In this document: piece after piece, positions 1-7,300 of the stretch
Position numbering within the stretch: the stretch's first letter is position 1
Layout: each line of letters opens with the position of its first letter
NCBI GenBank assembly: GCA_023417635.1
Contig: JAEZFF010000100.1
Location: 1-26,653, forward strand
Direction: 5' to 3'
DNA: 26,653 bases
DNA from: Bacillota bacterium
GTDB taxonomy: Bacteria; Bacillota; Clostridia; Oscillospirales; Acutalibacteraceae
Program-made: the position numbers and the translations under genes
The notes under the pieces: model-generated
What the model saw: only the letters and a program-made list of their open reading frames with translations
Databases searched by the model: none
What the model was told of the DNA's origin: nothing

Positions 1-34
1 CATCCATCCGAGGGGATGGCTGTCCTTTTATTTA
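1..34 (+). terminator. Probable 3' part of a terminator of an upstream gene
   Basis: A 6-bp stem (positions 4-9 with 14-19, loop GAGG) is followed by CTGTCC and a T-rich run. The stem could be longer if bases before the window edge pair with GGCTGTCC. It would end a plus-strand gene lying outside the window. The edge prevents confirmation. Confidence 0.35.
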
Positions 35-257
35 AAATAGATAAATTCAGACAAAAATTTTTCAAGCAGTGTTCACAATTTAGTCATAAAGACGGTGTAT
101 GATAAAAACGTGATTAGAAGAAAAGACCATTCACAAACACTCATCTAACAATCTGCTGGCCGGTACCGCAATTACCGGCTGCAGTTCGATTATAAGTTCC
201 TCATTTTGGGGATTTTTATATTATTGCTTTTTCATAATTACTTCCTCTTTCTCCTGT
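35..257. other. Intergenic stretch without a gene
   Basis: No open reading frame with a ribosome binding site is visible here. The only clear structure is a perfect 7-bp inverted repeat, GCCGGTA at 159-165 and TACCGGC at 173-179, with a 7-nt spacer. No T-run follows it, so it is not an obvious terminator. Its role is unknown. Confidence 0.5.
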
Positions 258-290
258 AAAAACGCCGTCCTGTGAAGGGACGGCGTTTTT
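258..290 (-). terminator. Intrinsic terminator of the trmB-lysA operon
   Basis: A perfect 13-bp inverted repeat (AAAAACGCCGTCC, 258-270, with its complement at 278-290) has a 7-nt loop. It has an A-run on one side and a T-run on the other, so it works in either direction. It lies about 87 nt downstream of the lysA stop. Confidence 0.85.
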
Positions 291-376
291 GCGCATTGTT
301 TTGGCTGGAAAAGCATCTCTTGCCTAAAAAGGCTCTCCGGCAAAGCCGAAGAGCACAGCGAGTGAAACGGTTAAAT

Positions 377-1651
377 TTAATTTTTACTGCTTTTTGGGAG
401 GCCTGGGTAATCCAGTGTAGCAAAGTAGTCGGCGGGTGTTTCCGAGCGGCGGATTTGCTTTACGGAACCGTCCTGCATCAGCAGAAGTTCGGCGCAGCGA
501 AGTTTCCCATTATAATTGTACCCCATAGAGTGTCCATGTGCCCCGGCATCATGAAGAATGATGCGGTCACCAATGCTGATTTTCGGCAGCATACGGTCAA
601 TGGCAAACTTATCGTTATTTTCGCACAAACCGCCGACAATGTCATACTTATGATCACAGGGTTGATTTTCTTTTCCGCTGACCGTGATGTGGTGGTATGC
701 GCCGTACATAGCCGGACGCATGAGGTTGGCAGCGCAGGCGTCAAGACCGATGTATTCTTTGTAAATGTGCTTTTCCCGTATCGCCGTGGCAACAAGGCAG
801 CCATAAGGCCCCATCATGAACCGTCCCATCTCGGTAAAGAGCGCGACGTCACCCATTCCTTCCGGCACGAGAATTTCATCGTAAGCCTGCTGTACAAGGT
901 GGCCGATGTGTTCGATGTTGGCAGGTGTTTCTTCTGGCCGATAGGCAACGCCTACGCCGCCGGAAAGATTAATAAATGAGATGTGTGCGCCGGTCTGCCG
1001 GTGCAGTTCTACAGCAAGCTGGAAAAGCTGCTTTGCGAGTACGGGGTAGTATTCGTCGCCTGTGGTGTTGCTAGCCAGAAAAGCATGGATGCCAAACTGT
1101 TTTGCACCAAGTTGCTGCAGGCGGCGGAAGCCTTCGAACATCTGCTCTTTTGTAAAACCGTACTTGGAGTCGCCTGGGTTGTCCATGATTTCGTTGCTGG
1201 CCTTGAAAACGCCGCCCGGGTTATAGCGGCAGCAAATCGTTTCCGGAATCCCGCACAGACGGTTCAGAATATCAATATGCGTGAAATCGTCGAGATTGAT
1301 GATGGCATTCAGCTTACGGGCAAGCAGAAAATCCGCGTCGGGCGTTTCGTTGGAAGAGAACATAATGTCCCCGTTTCTTCCGCGGAAGCCGACGGCATCG
1401 GAAAGCATCAGTTCCGTCAGAGAAGAACAGTCCGTTCCAAAGCCTTCATCCTTCATGATTTCCAGCAGATACGGGTTTGGCGTGGCTTTTACGGCAAAGT
1501 ACTCGCGGTAGCCTTTGTTCCACGCAAAGGCACGCTTTACCCGTGCGGCGTTTGCACGAATTCCCTTTTCATCGTAAAGGTAAAACGGTGTGGGATGCTT
1601 TTGAATGATGGCTTCAAGCTGTTCTTTCGTTACAAACGGCTTTTTGTTCAT
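377..1651 (-). CDS. lysA: Diaminopimelate decarboxylase (PLP-dependent)
   Basis: This 424-residue protein is a fold-type III PLP decarboxylase. It should convert meso-diaminopimelate to L-lysine in the cytoplasm, the last step of lysine synthesis. Visible marks are FAVKATPNP with the PLP lysine at K55, LSGGVG at 229-234 for the PLP phosphate, TEMGRFMMGPYG near 273-284, and VGGLCENNDKFA at 339-350 with the catalytic Cys 343. The usual HxHIGS stretch reads HAFLAS (189-194), so this belongs to a divergent LysA clade; carboxynorspermidine decarboxylase is a less likely alternative. The ATG overlaps the stop of the upstream TrmB-type regulator by 4 nt (ATGA), so the two are cotranscribed and probably translationally coupled. 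A strong terminator lies at 258-290. Confidence 0.85.
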   Translation of the reverse strand: MNKKPFVTKEQLEAIIQKHPTPFYLYDEKGIRANAARVKRAFAWNKGYREYFAVKATPNPYLLEIMKDEGFGTDCSSLTELMLSDAVGFRGRNGDIMFSSNETPDADFLLARKLNAIINLDDFTHIDILNRLCGIPETICCRYNPGGVFKASNEIMDNPGDSKYGFTKEQMFEGFRRLQQLGAKQFGIHAFLASNTTGDEYYPVLAKQLFQLAVELHRQTGAHISFINLSGGVGVAYRPEETPANIEHIGHLVQQAYDEILVPEGMGDVALFTEMGRFMMGPYGCLVATAIREKHIYKEYIGLDACAANLMRPAMYGAYHHITVSGKENQPCDHKYDIVGGLCENNDKFAIDRMLPKISIGDRIILHDAGAHGHSMGYNYNGKLRCAELLLMQDGSVKQIRRSETPADYFATLDYPGLPKSSKN

Positions 1652-2349
1652 TTCTCTTTTCCCTCCGTAAGCTGTATCAGCTCGATTTCATTCTTCAGGT
1701 CTTCTTTAAATAAGTCGGTCAGGTTTTTCCGGCGGGAATACAGGCAGGTAGAAAAATCCCCGTCTTCCAGGTCGCCGGTGAGTACGCAGGCAGAGTCCAC
1801 AATCAGGCGAATCTGCCGCCGCTCTTTTTTAGAGTGCCAGGCGATGGCGCCTTCCAGCTGGAAAGATTTTTCGGTAATCAGCACGACTTTCAGCCCGCGT
1901 TTCAGCGCGTCGGCAAGTTCCGGGCGGATGCTTTCCATGATTTCTGCCGCCATGGAAGCGTAAACGCGTTTTTCAGCGCTTCGCAGCATGGAGCGCATCC
2001 GGTTCAGAATATTGCGCCGGCCGGTTACCGTAAGGTAACCGCCGTTTTCTTTTACCCGCGCTGGAAGCATGAAAATTACCTGCTGCCGCATCCGGTCCAG
2101 TTCGGTAATACGGCTGGTACAAAACTCTTTCGCGGGAACGGCAGAGTAACGCACCGCAGTACCTTCGGAAAGGTCTGCCGCGCCTTTTTCCACCAGCCCG
2201 GCCAATGCAGTGTAAACATTTGAGCGTGAAATACCGGTTGCCTTGGCGGCTTCATACCCGGTCATTTCCCCTTGGGCGCACAGCACGCAGTAAACGCGCG
2301 CTTCCTGGTTTGTCAGGCCGAAATGTGTAAGAAGTTCCGCAGCTTCCAA
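1648..2349 (-). CDS. TrmB-family transcriptional regulator
   Basis: The 233-residue product has an N-terminal winged helix-turn-helix of TrmB type (residues about 5-70: FGLTNQEARVYCVL, then GISRSNVYTALAGLVEKG). A short helical linker (about 78-95) and a C-terminal effector domain resembling the phospholipase-D-like TrmB sensor domain (about 105-225) follow. TrmB proteins usually bind small ligands, often sugars; here the ligand is unknown. The start is TTG at 2347-2349, chosen because GGGAGG (complement of 2358-2364) lies 8 nt upstream and no ATG fits. It is the first gene of an operon with lysA (4-nt overlap). A perfect palindrome over its own -10 box suggests autoregulation, which would also control lysA. 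Confidence 0.85.
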   Translation of the reverse strand: MEAAELLTHFGLTNQEARVYCVLCAQGEMTGYEAAKATGISRSNVYTALAGLVEKGAADLSEGTAVRYSAVPAKEFCTSRITELDRMRQQVIFMLPARVKENGGYLTVTGRRNILNRMRSMLRSAEKRVYASMAAEIMESIRPELADALKRGLKVVLITEKSFQLEGAIAWHSKKERRQIRLIVDSACVLTGDLEDGDFSTCLYSRRKNLTDLFKEDLKNEIELIQLTEGKEK

Positions 2350-2362
2350 ATGCTTTGCCTCC

Positions 2363-2396
2363 CTCTATAGTGTTCCTTTTAAGGAACACTATAGAG
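2363..2396 (-). promoter_or_regulatory. Perfect palindromic operator over the trmB-lysA promoter
   Basis: Two 16-bp arms (CTCTATAGTGTTCCTT at 2363-2378 and its exact complement at 2381-2396) flank a TT spacer. The site covers the -10 box and probable transcription start and ends near the ribosome binding site. This position is typical of a repressor operator. The most likely binder is the adjacent TrmB protein, but that is inference. Confidence 0.75.
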
Positions 2397-2416
2397 GAGA
2401 GAACGGAAATTGTCAA
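2388..2416 (-). promoter_or_regulatory. Promoter of trmB-lysA
   Basis: Read on the minus strand, TTGACA (2411-2416) and TATAGT (2388-2393) are separated by exactly 17 nt. The -10 box lies inside the palindrome. Confidence 0.8.
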
Positions 2417-2465
2417 GAACCGGCAGAAAGTTTTCATTTCTGTAACAGATTCATTCTAGAAAAGG

Positions 2466-2494
2466 TTGGTAAACAGTTTTTTTCAGGATATAAT
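2466..2494 (+). promoter_or_regulatory. Promoter of trxA
   Basis: TTGGTA (2466-2471) and a perfect TATAAT (2489-2494) are 17 nt apart, about 50 nt before the trxA start. It is divergent from the trmB promoter. Confidence 0.65.
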
Positions 2495-2543
2495 ACAAGG
2501 GAACAAATTAATTGGCAGAAAGACATTGAAAGGAAGCGGAACT

Positions 2544-2855
2544 ATGGCAGTTGTAACACTTACTTCTGAAAATTTCGACTCCAGCGTACTTCACTCTGAA
2601 CGCCCCGTGCTGGTGGATTTCTGGGCATCCTGGTGCGGCCCGTGCCGCATGGTGTCCCCAACGGTGGACGAAATCGGAAACGAGAGCGACGGCCGCTACC
2701 ATGTTGGCAAAGTCAACGTGGACGAGCAGCCGGAGCTTGCTGAACGCTATAATGTAATGAGCATTCCAACACTGATCGTTTTTCGCGCGGGCAAACCGGC
2801 GCAGACGATGGTGGGCGCGCACGGCAAACAGGAAATCCTCGATATGCTGGACTGA
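2544..2855 (+). CDS. trxA: Thioredoxin
   Basis: This is a 103-residue single-domain thioredoxin, the usual size. The active site WCGPC is at residues 30-34 and the cis-proline is in SIPT (P75). It reduces disulfides in cytoplasmic proteins with electrons from thioredoxin reductase, which is not in this window. The ATG at 2544 is preceded by AAAGGA 9 nt upstream. The reading frame stays open upstream to 2466, but that codon is inside the promoter, so the longer form is rejected. The gene is monocistronic, with its own promoter and a terminator directly after it. Confidence 0.93.
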   Translation: MAVVTLTSENFDSSVLHSERPVLVDFWASWCGPCRMVSPTVDEIGNESDGRYHVGKVNVDEQPELAERYNVMSIPTLIVFRAGKPAQTMVGAHGKQEILDMLD

Positions 2856-2880
2856 TTCAGATTTATAACAGTGTACGAAA

Positions 2881-2925
2881 GGCTGCGGCGCTTGGAGATT
2901 CTCCGGGTGGCCGCAGCCTTTCTGT
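2881..2925 (+). terminator. Terminator of trxA
   Basis: GGCTGCGG (2881-2888) pairs with CCGCAGCC (2911-2918), and an inner GGAG/CTCC hairpin extends the structure. TTTCTGTTT follows. Confidence 0.75.
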
Positions 2926-2954
2926 TTGACTTTCCGACGGGAATATGGTATAAC
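2926..2954 (+). promoter_or_regulatory. Promoter of the HAD-yaiI-FAD operon
   Basis: TTGACT (2926-2931) and TATAAC (2949-2954) are 17 nt apart. A second, weaker candidate is TATGAT at 2994-2999, closer to the gene, with only a poor -35 box. Confidence 0.6.
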
Positions 2955-3036
2955 AGCAGCTTCCGGGTAGTTTTCAACCGTTTGTTTTTATGGTATGATG
3001 TGAAAGAGAAATGAACGGAAAGAAGGACTTTAACCG

Positions 3037-3711
3037 GTGGTGAACACTGTTATTTTTGATATGGATGGCCTGATGTTCAACACAGAACGCATGACGCGCG
3101 GCCTGTGGGATGAAATTGGCAGCGAGATGGGGTACACTCATGTTTCGGCGATTATGCCGGAAACGATGGGCGTTCGGCTGGAGGATTCGGAAAAGATTTT
3201 TGCGCGCCGTTTTGGCCCTGAATTCCCGTACCGGGAGTTTACCGCCGAGTACCGGAAACGTTTTGACCGGAAGATTGAAACAGAGGGTGTACCCGTCAAA
3301 GACGGCCTCTTGGAGCTTTTGGAGTACCTCAAGCAGGAAAATTACGTTTGTGCAGTCGCTTCCTCAACATCCCGCTCAAAAGTTCTGCATTATTTTGAAA
3401 AAGCAGGCGTTACGGATTTCTTTCGCAAAATTATCTGCGGCGACATGGTAGAGAAAACGAAGCCGGACCCGCAGATTTACCTTACCGCAGCGCATGAAAT
3501 CGGTGAAGCACCCGAAAACTGCATGGTGCTGGAAGACTCGCCGAACGGCTGTACCGCCGCGTACCGTGCCGGCATGAAAACGGTGATGGTGCCTGACCTT
3601 GTGCAGCCGGATGCGGAACTGCGGAAAATCCTGTTTGCCTGCATTCCTTCTCTGCGTGCAGCAATTCCGCTGCTGCAAAAGCTCAGGGAACAGGAGGCAT
3701 CTGCACGGTGA
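3037..3711 (+). CDS. HAD-superfamily phosphatase, beta-phosphoglucomutase-like
   Basis: The 224-residue protein carries all four HAD motifs: I, VIFDMDGLMFNTE (nucleophile D8, D10); II, VASSTS; III, KTKPDPQIY; IV, MVLEDSPNG. The inserted helical cap between motifs I and II is of the beta-phosphoglucomutase/YcjU type. It should dephosphorylate, or isomerise, a small phosphorylated metabolite; the substrate cannot be read from sequence. The start is GTG at 3037, with AAGGA at 3023-3027, 9 nt upstream; a second GTG three bases later is less well spaced. Its TGA overlaps the GTG of the next gene by 4 nt (GTGA). Confidence 0.85.
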   Translation: MVNTVIFDMDGLMFNTERMTRGLWDEIGSEMGYTHVSAIMPETMGVRLEDSEKIFARRFGPEFPYREFTAEYRKRFDRKIETEGVPVKDGLLELLEYLKQENYVCAVASSTSRSKVLHYFEKAGVTDFFRKIICGDMVEKTKPDPQIYLTAAHEIGEAPENCMVLEDSPNGCTAAYRAGMKTVMVPDLVQPDAELRKILFACIPSLRAAIPLLQKLREQEASAR

Positions 3712-4154
3712 TAAAAATACTGGTGGATGCGGATGCCTGCCCCGTGAAGGAAATTCTGGTGCAAGAAGCAAAAAAACGCGGCCTTCCTGTTACCATGCTG
3801 ACGGATACCTGCCATGAGCTGAGCGACGGTTACAGTACCGTCATCACGGTCGACAAAGGGCGTGACAGCGCAGATATCCGCCTTGTAAACCTCATAAAGC
3901 CCGGCGATGTTGTTGTAACGCAGGATTACGGCGTTGCGGCCATGTCTCTCGGCCGCGGGGCAAAAGCGCTGAACCAGAATGGCCTTGTGTATGACGGCGG
4001 GAATATGGACCGCCTGCTTTTTGAGCGTGCCCTTGGCCAGAAAATACGCCGCGCAGGCGGCCGCTTCGGAAAGAACCGGAAGCGCGCCAAGGCAGACGAC
4101 GATGCTTTTCGAAGCGCGCTGGTACAGCTTTTGGACGGGTCCAAGACGGAATGA
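3708..4154 (+). CDS. YaiI/YqxD family protein (DUF188)
   Basis: The 148-residue protein matches the DUF188 family in length and in conserved blocks: ILVDADACPVK at the start, VVTQDYGVAA in the middle, and a C-terminal RRAGGR...KADDDAF basic segment. The acidic DADACP start and TQDYG motif resemble the metal site of PIN-like nucleases, but the biochemical function of the family is not established. The GTG at 3708 overlaps the stop of the HAD gene, and AGGAGG (3692-3697) lies 10 nt upstream within that gene. This points to translational coupling. Confidence 0.88.
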   Translation: MIKILVDADACPVKEILVQEAKKRGLPVTMLTDTCHELSDGYSTVITVDKGRDSADIRLVNLIKPGDVVVTQDYGVAAMSLGRGAKALNQNGLVYDGGNMDRLLFERALGQKIRRAGGRFGKNRKRAKADDDAFRSALVQLLDGSKTE

Positions 4155-4179
4155 ACCATGGAAAGGAACTTTATTGAAT

Positions 4180-5595
4180 ATGAAGAATTATGATGTAATT
4201 GTAGTTGGTGCTGGCCCGGCCGGTATTTTTACCGCTTTGGAGCTGGACCGCCTTGCACCGGGAAAGAAAATTCTGGTCGTGGATTCCGGAAGTGCCATTG
4301 AACACCGTGCATGCCCTGCGCGCACCACAGGAACCTGTGCGCACTGCAAAACCTGCAGCATTATGAACGGATGGGCAGGTGCGGGCGCTTTTTCCGATGG
4401 GAAGCTTTCGCTTTCTGAGCAGGTGGGCGGCAATATTACCGACTATATGTCTGTAGCAAAAGCGCAGGAGCTAATTCATTATGCAGACAGCGTCTACCTG
4501 CATTACGGTGCGCCGGATAAGGTTTTCGGCCTGCACGATAAATTTGCCGAGAAGGTGGATTACAAGGCGCGCCGCGAAAATATCCGCCTGATTCCCTGCC
4601 CGGTGCGCCACATGGGCACGGAGTATTCTTACCAGGTGCTGAAAGCCATGTATGATTACCTCAGTTCCCGCCCGAATTTTGAGTTCCGCGAGCATACCAC
4701 AGCGGAATCCATCCTAACAGAAAACGGCCTGGCTGTGGGTGCACGCCTCAAGAATGCCGAAGGCGGCGAAGAAAAAGTCAGCGCGCAGTATGTTGTGCTG
4801 GCTCCGGGCCGCGGCGGCGCCGAATGGCTTAGCCGTGCGGCGGAGGAACTTGGCCTGGATGTTGCGAACAACGAAGTGGACATCGGCGTGCGCGTGGAGG
4901 TTCCCAATGCTGTGATGGACCCGCTGACGAAACATCTTTATGAAGCGAAGCTGGTCTATTATTCCGACACGTTCGAAAACAAGGTGCGTACTTTTTGCAT
5001 GAACCCAGGCGGCATTGTGAGCGAAGAGCATTACGATACGCCCGGCGGCGGCATCGCCGTGGTGAACGGCCATTCGTACGCGGAAGAAGAGCGCCGTACC
5101 GAAAACACCAATTTCGCCATGCTGGTTTCCACTCGGTTCACGGAGCCGTTCAACCAGCCGATTGAATACGGCCGGTACATTGCGCAGCTTGGAAATATGC
5201 TTACGGGCGGCGGCATTATGGTGCAGCGCCTTGGCGACCTGCTCCTTGGGCGGAGAACCGACGCGGGCCGCCTGAAAAAATCGACCACTATCCCAACGCT
5301 GAAAACGGCAGTGCCGGGCGACCTTTCTTTCGTTTTGCCGCACCGCCACCTGACGAGCATTGTAGAGTCGCTGCGCGCGTTCGACAAGCTCGCACCGGGG
5401 CTGTACTCCAAAAACACTCTGCTTTACGGCGTGGAAGTAAAGTTCTACTCTTCCAAAGTCGGGGTAAAAGACAACTTTGAAACAGATGTGAAAAACCTGT
5501 ATGCCATCGGCGACGGCGCGGGTATTACACGCGGCCTGATGCAGGCTTCTGTGACCGGCGTAGTTGTGGCGCGCGACATTGCCGCAAAGGGCTAA
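4180..5595 (+). CDS. FAD-dependent dehydrogenase (COG2509-type)
   Basis: This 471-residue flavoprotein begins with the Rossmann dinucleotide fold YDVIVVGAGPAGIF (GxGxxG at 10-15) and ends with the second FAD contact, NLYAIGDGAGITRG, typical of the family. A four-cysteine stretch, C45-x7-C53-x2-C56-x2-C59, follows the Rossmann fold and could hold a metal or Fe-S centre. The family is widespread and annotated as an uncharacterised oxidoreductase; the substrate is unknown. The ATG at 4180 is chosen; an in-frame TTG two codons earlier (4174) is equally well placed relative to AAGGA at 4163-4167. It starts about 25 nt after the yaiI stop and completes the operon. The frame stays open upstream into yaiI, which is not meaningful. 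Confidence 0.85.
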   Translation: MKNYDVIVVGAGPAGIFTALELDRLAPGKKILVVDSGSAIEHRACPARTTGTCAHCKTCSIMNGWAGAGAFSDGKLSLSEQVGGNITDYMSVAKAQELIHYADSVYLHYGAPDKVFGLHDKFAEKVDYKARRENIRLIPCPVRHMGTEYSYQVLKAMYDYLSSRPNFEFREHTTAESILTENGLAVGARLKNAEGGEEKVSAQYVVLAPGRGGAEWLSRAAEELGLDVANNEVDIGVRVEVPNAVMDPLTKHLYEAKLVYYSDTFENKVRTFCMNPGGIVSEEHYDTPGGGIAVVNGHSYAEEERRTENTNFAMLVSTRFTEPFNQPIEYGRYIAQLGNMLTGGGIMVQRLGDLLLGRRTDAGRLKKSTTIPTLKTAVPGDLSFVLPHRHLTSIVESLRAFDKLAPGLYSKNTLLYGVEVKFYSSKVGVKDNFETDVKNLYAIGDGAGITRGLMQASVTGVVVARDIAAKG

Positions 5596-5611
5596 AATGC
5601 AAACAGAAAAA

Positions 5612-5642
5612 GGCGGGCAGGCTTTTTATAAGCCTGCCCGCC
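5612..5642 (-). terminator. Terminator between convergent genes
   Basis: A 13-bp stem (GGCGGGCAGGCTT at 5612-5624 with its complement at 5630-5642) has a 5-nt loop. The T-run is best on the minus strand (CCTTTTTCTGTTT), so it serves the SGNH hydrolase. The plus-strand tail is weak but the hairpin may also end the FAD operon. Confidence 0.8.
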
Positions 5643-5664
5643 ATGTCTTGTTTAAAATTTATTT

Positions 5665-6366
5665 TCAGGAAGCACACGCGCACCGGTACTGAAGAATTAC
5701 GGCGCGAATCACACGGGCAATCTGCGCGTGCCCAAGTGCACTTGGGTGAATGCCGTCTTTGCAGATAAAATCCTTGTAATTTTTGCTTTCGAGGAACTGC
5801 ATAGTAATATCAATCAGCGGCGTATGTGTTTCGGCCGCAATGCGGTAAACCGCTTCATTGTACATCTCATGCCAGCGGTAGATATATTCTTTGTCGCCGC
5901 CGAGCCAGTGAAGAATATTCTTGGCGTTCAGCCCACGTGAAATCCATGAAAAATAGCGTTCGCCGTTTAAAGGCGGAAGCGAGAGCAGAATCGGCTGGCT
6001 TCCTGCGCCCTTTACGCTGCGAATAATTTGGATGTACTTTTGCACAAAGACACCAAGCGGCGTGTGCGGAAGAAAACTTCCATCCGGGTTTTCGGATACT
6101 TTTGCCCAGTCAAAGTCACAGTCATTCCCACCGTATTCCAGCAAAACATAGTCGTAGTTTTTCAGCTCGCCAAGGTGCTTTGCTACCATATCAGCGCCTT
6201 TTGTCACCGTACAACCGAAGCGCGAATAGTTCTTGACTTGAATGTGCGCGCTTTCCTTTACCCGGTTTACAAAATTTTCTTTCAGTAAAATATATTTTTC
6301 AGTAGCGTCATCCAGCACGACGCCCCTTGCAACGGAATCACCGAAAATGCAGACGGAATCTACCAT
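5665..6366 (-). CDS. SGNH/GDSL-type hydrolase
   Basis: The 233-residue protein has the SGNH blocks: FGDSV at 8-12 (nucleophile S11), the Gly block around NYSRFGCT, EYGGND at 77-82 (N81), and DGIHPSALGH starting at 204 (catalytic D204, H207). It should be an esterase or acyl hydrolase. There is no signal peptide or membrane segment, so it is likely cytoplasmic; the substrate is not evident. The ATG at 6364-6366 has AGGAGG (complement of 6375-6380) 8 nt upstream. It is a single-gene unit with its own promoter and terminator, divergent from the AlkD-like gene. Confidence 0.88.
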   Translation of the reverse strand: MVDSVCIFGDSVARGVVLDDATEKYILLKENFVNRVKESAHIQVKNYSRFGCTVTKGADMVAKHLGELKNYDYVLLEYGGNDCDFDWAKVSENPDGSFLPHTPLGVFVQKYIQIIRSVKGAGSQPILLSLPPLNGERYFSWISRGLNAKNILHWLGGDKEYIYRWHEMYNEAVYRIAAETHTPLIDITMQFLESKNYKDFICKDGIHPSALGHAQIARVIRAVILQYRCACAS

Positions 6367-6423
6367 AAAGGTTACCTCCTGTCAGGCCTGTAACACAGTT
6401 TACTTTATCATCTGGTATTTAAA

Positions 6424-6452
6424 ACTATATAATATAATAAGCAAAATGTCAA
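6424..6452 (-). promoter_or_regulatory. Promoter of the SGNH hydrolase gene
   Basis: On the minus strand, TTGACA (6447-6452) and TATAGT (6424-6429) are 17 nt apart. The intervening DNA is very AT-rich. Confidence 0.75.
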
Positions 6453-6509
6453 TGTTTTATTCAAGGCTTGTCGGTAAATTATTATAACACACAAGGAAAA
6501 ATAACGGGC

Positions 6510-6537
6510 TTGTTTTTTGCTGAGAATTGTGTATACT
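6510..6537 (+). promoter_or_regulatory. Promoter of the alkD-like gene
   Basis: TTGTTT (6510-6515) and TATACT (6532-6537) are 16 nt apart, about 30 nt before the ATG. Confidence 0.5.
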
Positions 6538-6567
6538 ATATTTACCTTGTAAAAATTGGAGAAATAG

Positions 6568-7284
6568 ATGGAGAGTTTTTCTTATACAGAATACCCGGCA
6601 TTCCTTCAGTTCCTGCATTCGCTGGCTGAGCCAAAGTTTGCTGTATTTCAGCGTAAGCTTATCCCGGGGGAAACCATCCTCGGCGTGCGGATGCCGCGGT
6701 TGAGGTCGATTGCGAAGCAAATAGCAAAAGGCGACTGGCGGCGGTTCCTTTCTGAAGCGCGTGATGATACGATGGAAGAAGTGATGCTGCAGGGCCTTAC
6801 TGTGGGAAGTGCTAAGATGGAATACGGCGAGGCGCTCGAGCACACCGCCGCATTTGTGCCGAAAATCCGCAGCTGGGCGGTTTGCGACACCTGCACTTCC
6901 TCGTTTCGTTTTCTGCGGGAGAATCCGGCGCAGTCTTTTGAATTTCTAAAACGGTACGCGCTTTCCGCAGAAGAATTCGCCGCGCGGTTTGGCATTGTTG
7001 CCACAATGGATTTTTTTGTGACGGATGAATATCTTGCGCGGCTGTTTGAACTTTATAACAGTGTACACCGAAAAGACTATTATGTAAAAATGGCGGTTGC
7101 ATGGGCGGTTTCCGTGTGCTTCATAAAATTTCCGGAACGCACCATGAAATACCTGGAAGCAAACACCCTTGATGACTGGGTATATAACAAAGCCCTGCAA
7201 AAAATTACGGAATCCTACCGTGTGGATGCACAGATGAAGCAGCGCATCCGCGCAATGAAACGGAAAGGGCAGCAAAAAAAATAG
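6568..7284 (+). CDS. DNA alkylation repair enzyme, AlkD-like
   Basis: The 238-residue protein is an all-helical HEAT-like repeat protein of the AlkC/AlkD family. These glycosylases remove 3- and 7-alkylpurines from DNA. SWAVCDTC gives W103 and D107, with the same four-residue spacing as AlkD Trp109/Asp113, and W179 in AVAWAVS corresponds to the third active-site Trp. The active site therefore looks intact. The C terminus is strongly basic (MKRKGQQKK). The ATG has GGAGA 5 nt upstream. The ldh gene starts 16 nt after the stop, so readthrough into ldh is likely. Confidence 0.88.
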   Translation: MESFSYTEYPAFLQFLHSLAEPKFAVFQRKLIPGETILGVRMPRLRSIAKQIAKGDWRRFLSEARDDTMEEVMLQGLTVGSAKMEYGEALEHTAAFVPKIRSWAVCDTCTSSFRFLRENPAQSFEFLKRYALSAEEFAARFGIVATMDFFVTDEYLARLFELYNSVHRKDYYVKMAVAWAVSVCFIKFPERTMKYLEANTLDDWVYNKALQKITESYRVDAQMKQRIRAMKRKGQQKK

Positions 7285-7300
7285 TGAAAGGGAAATGAAT

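Noticed and set aside
272..979. Plus-strand frames opposite lysA (272-979 and 983-1963)
   Set aside because: Antisense shadows of lysA and the TrmB-type regulator gene; the first begins inside a terminator.
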